Below are positions 6,106 to 6,512 of a stretch of DNA of 6,512 nt, piece by piece. Position 1 is the first letter of the stretch; each line of letters opens with the position of its first letter. This stretch comes from Alistipes sp. (lineage in GTDB: Bacteria; Bacteroidota; Bacteroidia; Bacteroidales; Rikenellaceae): assembly GCA_017501025.1 (NCBI GenBank), contig JAFVXS010000205.1, forward strand, positions 1-6,512, in the 5' to 3' direction. The translations under genes and the position numbers were made by a program. Below the pieces are notes generated by a model. That model saw only the letters and a program-made list of their open reading frames with translations, did not search any database and was not told the DNA's origin.

Positions 6106-6512
6106 CATATTTGCGCTACTCTGTTGTCTGCTTATTCTCGTGGGTTGCACATCTTCAAAATTGGAGTATGACAACCCGCAAAACAGTGTATCGATAGCCT
6201 ATCTTAAATCGCTATGCCGCTCGACCTCGCACTACATTGACGAAGATATCGTAATCAGCGGACGAGTTACGGCAAATGATTGGCTTGGCGAGTATTACAA
6301 AAGCATTGTTATAGAGGATAATAGTGGCGGTATCGAGATTGCCATCGACCGCCATAGCATCTACAACGACATCCCTATCGACTGTCGCATCACTGTACTA
6401 TGTTGCGGTTTGGCATTGGGTCGCAGTGGCGGAAAAATTGAATTAGGGATGAGACCGACGGGTGAATACAGCGTCGATAATATCGATGGTTCGCTGTTGG
6501 ATAACTTTATAA
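6086..6512 (+). CDS. Second DUF5689-type lipoprotein, 3' end cut by window edge
   Basis: From the ATG at 6086 the frame is open for 142 codons to the right edge. Residues 1-21 form a lipoprotein signal peptide (MISHRIN, then a hydrophobic core ending ILVGC with C21 as lipidation site), which strongly supports this start although it lies 20 bases inside the previous gene. The mature part follows the same order as the upstream lipoprotein: SIAYLKSL, EDIVISGRVTANDWLGEYYK, SIVIEDNSGGIEIAID, IPIDCRITVLCCGL and GKIELGM. Aligned by eye the two are clear but distant paralogues, so this is a duplicated domain family rather than a recent copy. Typical relatives are some 250-300 residues or longer, so about half is missing. 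The overlap points to coupled translation with the preceding gene. Function unknown; location should be the cell envelope. Confidence 0.88.
   Translation, partial: MISHRINIFALLCCLLILVGCTSSKLEYDNPQNSVSIAYLKSLCRSTSHYIDEDIVISGRVTANDWLGEYYKSIVIEDNSGGIEIAIDRHSIYNDIPIDCRITVLCCGLALGRSGGKIELGMRPTGEYSVDNIDGSLLDNFI

Noticed and set aside
6086..6130. Possible terminator or gene boundary between the two lipoproteins
   Set aside because: There is no intergenic space: the second gene starts 20 bases inside the first, with a convincing lipoprotein signal peptide, and no stem plus T-run is present.

Overview
The window looks like chromosomal DNA from a member of the Bacteroidota, most likely order Bacteroidales. 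The evidence is the gene content (a GH20 hexosaminidase of the Bacteroides type, a large secreted protein of the family usually labelled 'xanthan lyase', and DUF5689-type lipoproteins) and the promoter elements of the Bacteroidetes form TAnnTTTG between the two divergent gene sets. The genus cannot be fixed from the sequence. No RNA gene, mobile element, CRISPR array or clear terminator was seen.

Layout. Positions 1-5205 hold a tightly packed minus-strand set, read from right to left. It starts with a large exported multidomain protein (5205 to 2225), which is broken by a one-base frameshift near 3384-3385. One base later comes a GH20 beta-N-acetylhexosaminidase (2223 to 607). Then follows a BASS-type (bile acid:sodium symporter superfamily) membrane transporter, which begins at 583 or 607 and runs off the left edge. 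The spacing (1 bp, then 0-23 bp) suggests one operon. Positions 5206-5319 are a divergent promoter region, with two overlapping promoter-like elements for the minus-strand operon and one for the plus strand. Positions 5320-6512 hold two plus-strand genes that overlap by 20 bp. Both encode lipoproteins with the same DUF5689-like domain, and the second runs off the right edge.

How the genes may work together. The broken gene, once its frame is restored, reads as a 993-residue protein: signal peptide, N-terminal domain, an amidase_3-like zinc hydrolase fold with an inserted golvesin/Xly-type carbohydrate-binding module, an Fn3-like domain and a large C-terminal domain. The amidase-like residues (H164, E187, H474, E558) suggest peptidoglycan or another amide-linked glycan/peptide substrate rather than xanthan. 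Placed with an exported exo-hexosaminidase and a solute carrier, it suggests a small envelope or host glycan salvage operon. That role is inference. The two DUF5689 lipoproteins look like an independent envelope or surface operon whose remaining genes lie beyond the window.

The main points worth a second look are the frameshift that splits the large gene, the amidase-like catalytic core hidden under the 'xanthan lyase' family name, the conserved-looking three-gene coupling, the tandem DUF5689 pair and the nested promoter elements. I found no convincing wholly new system.
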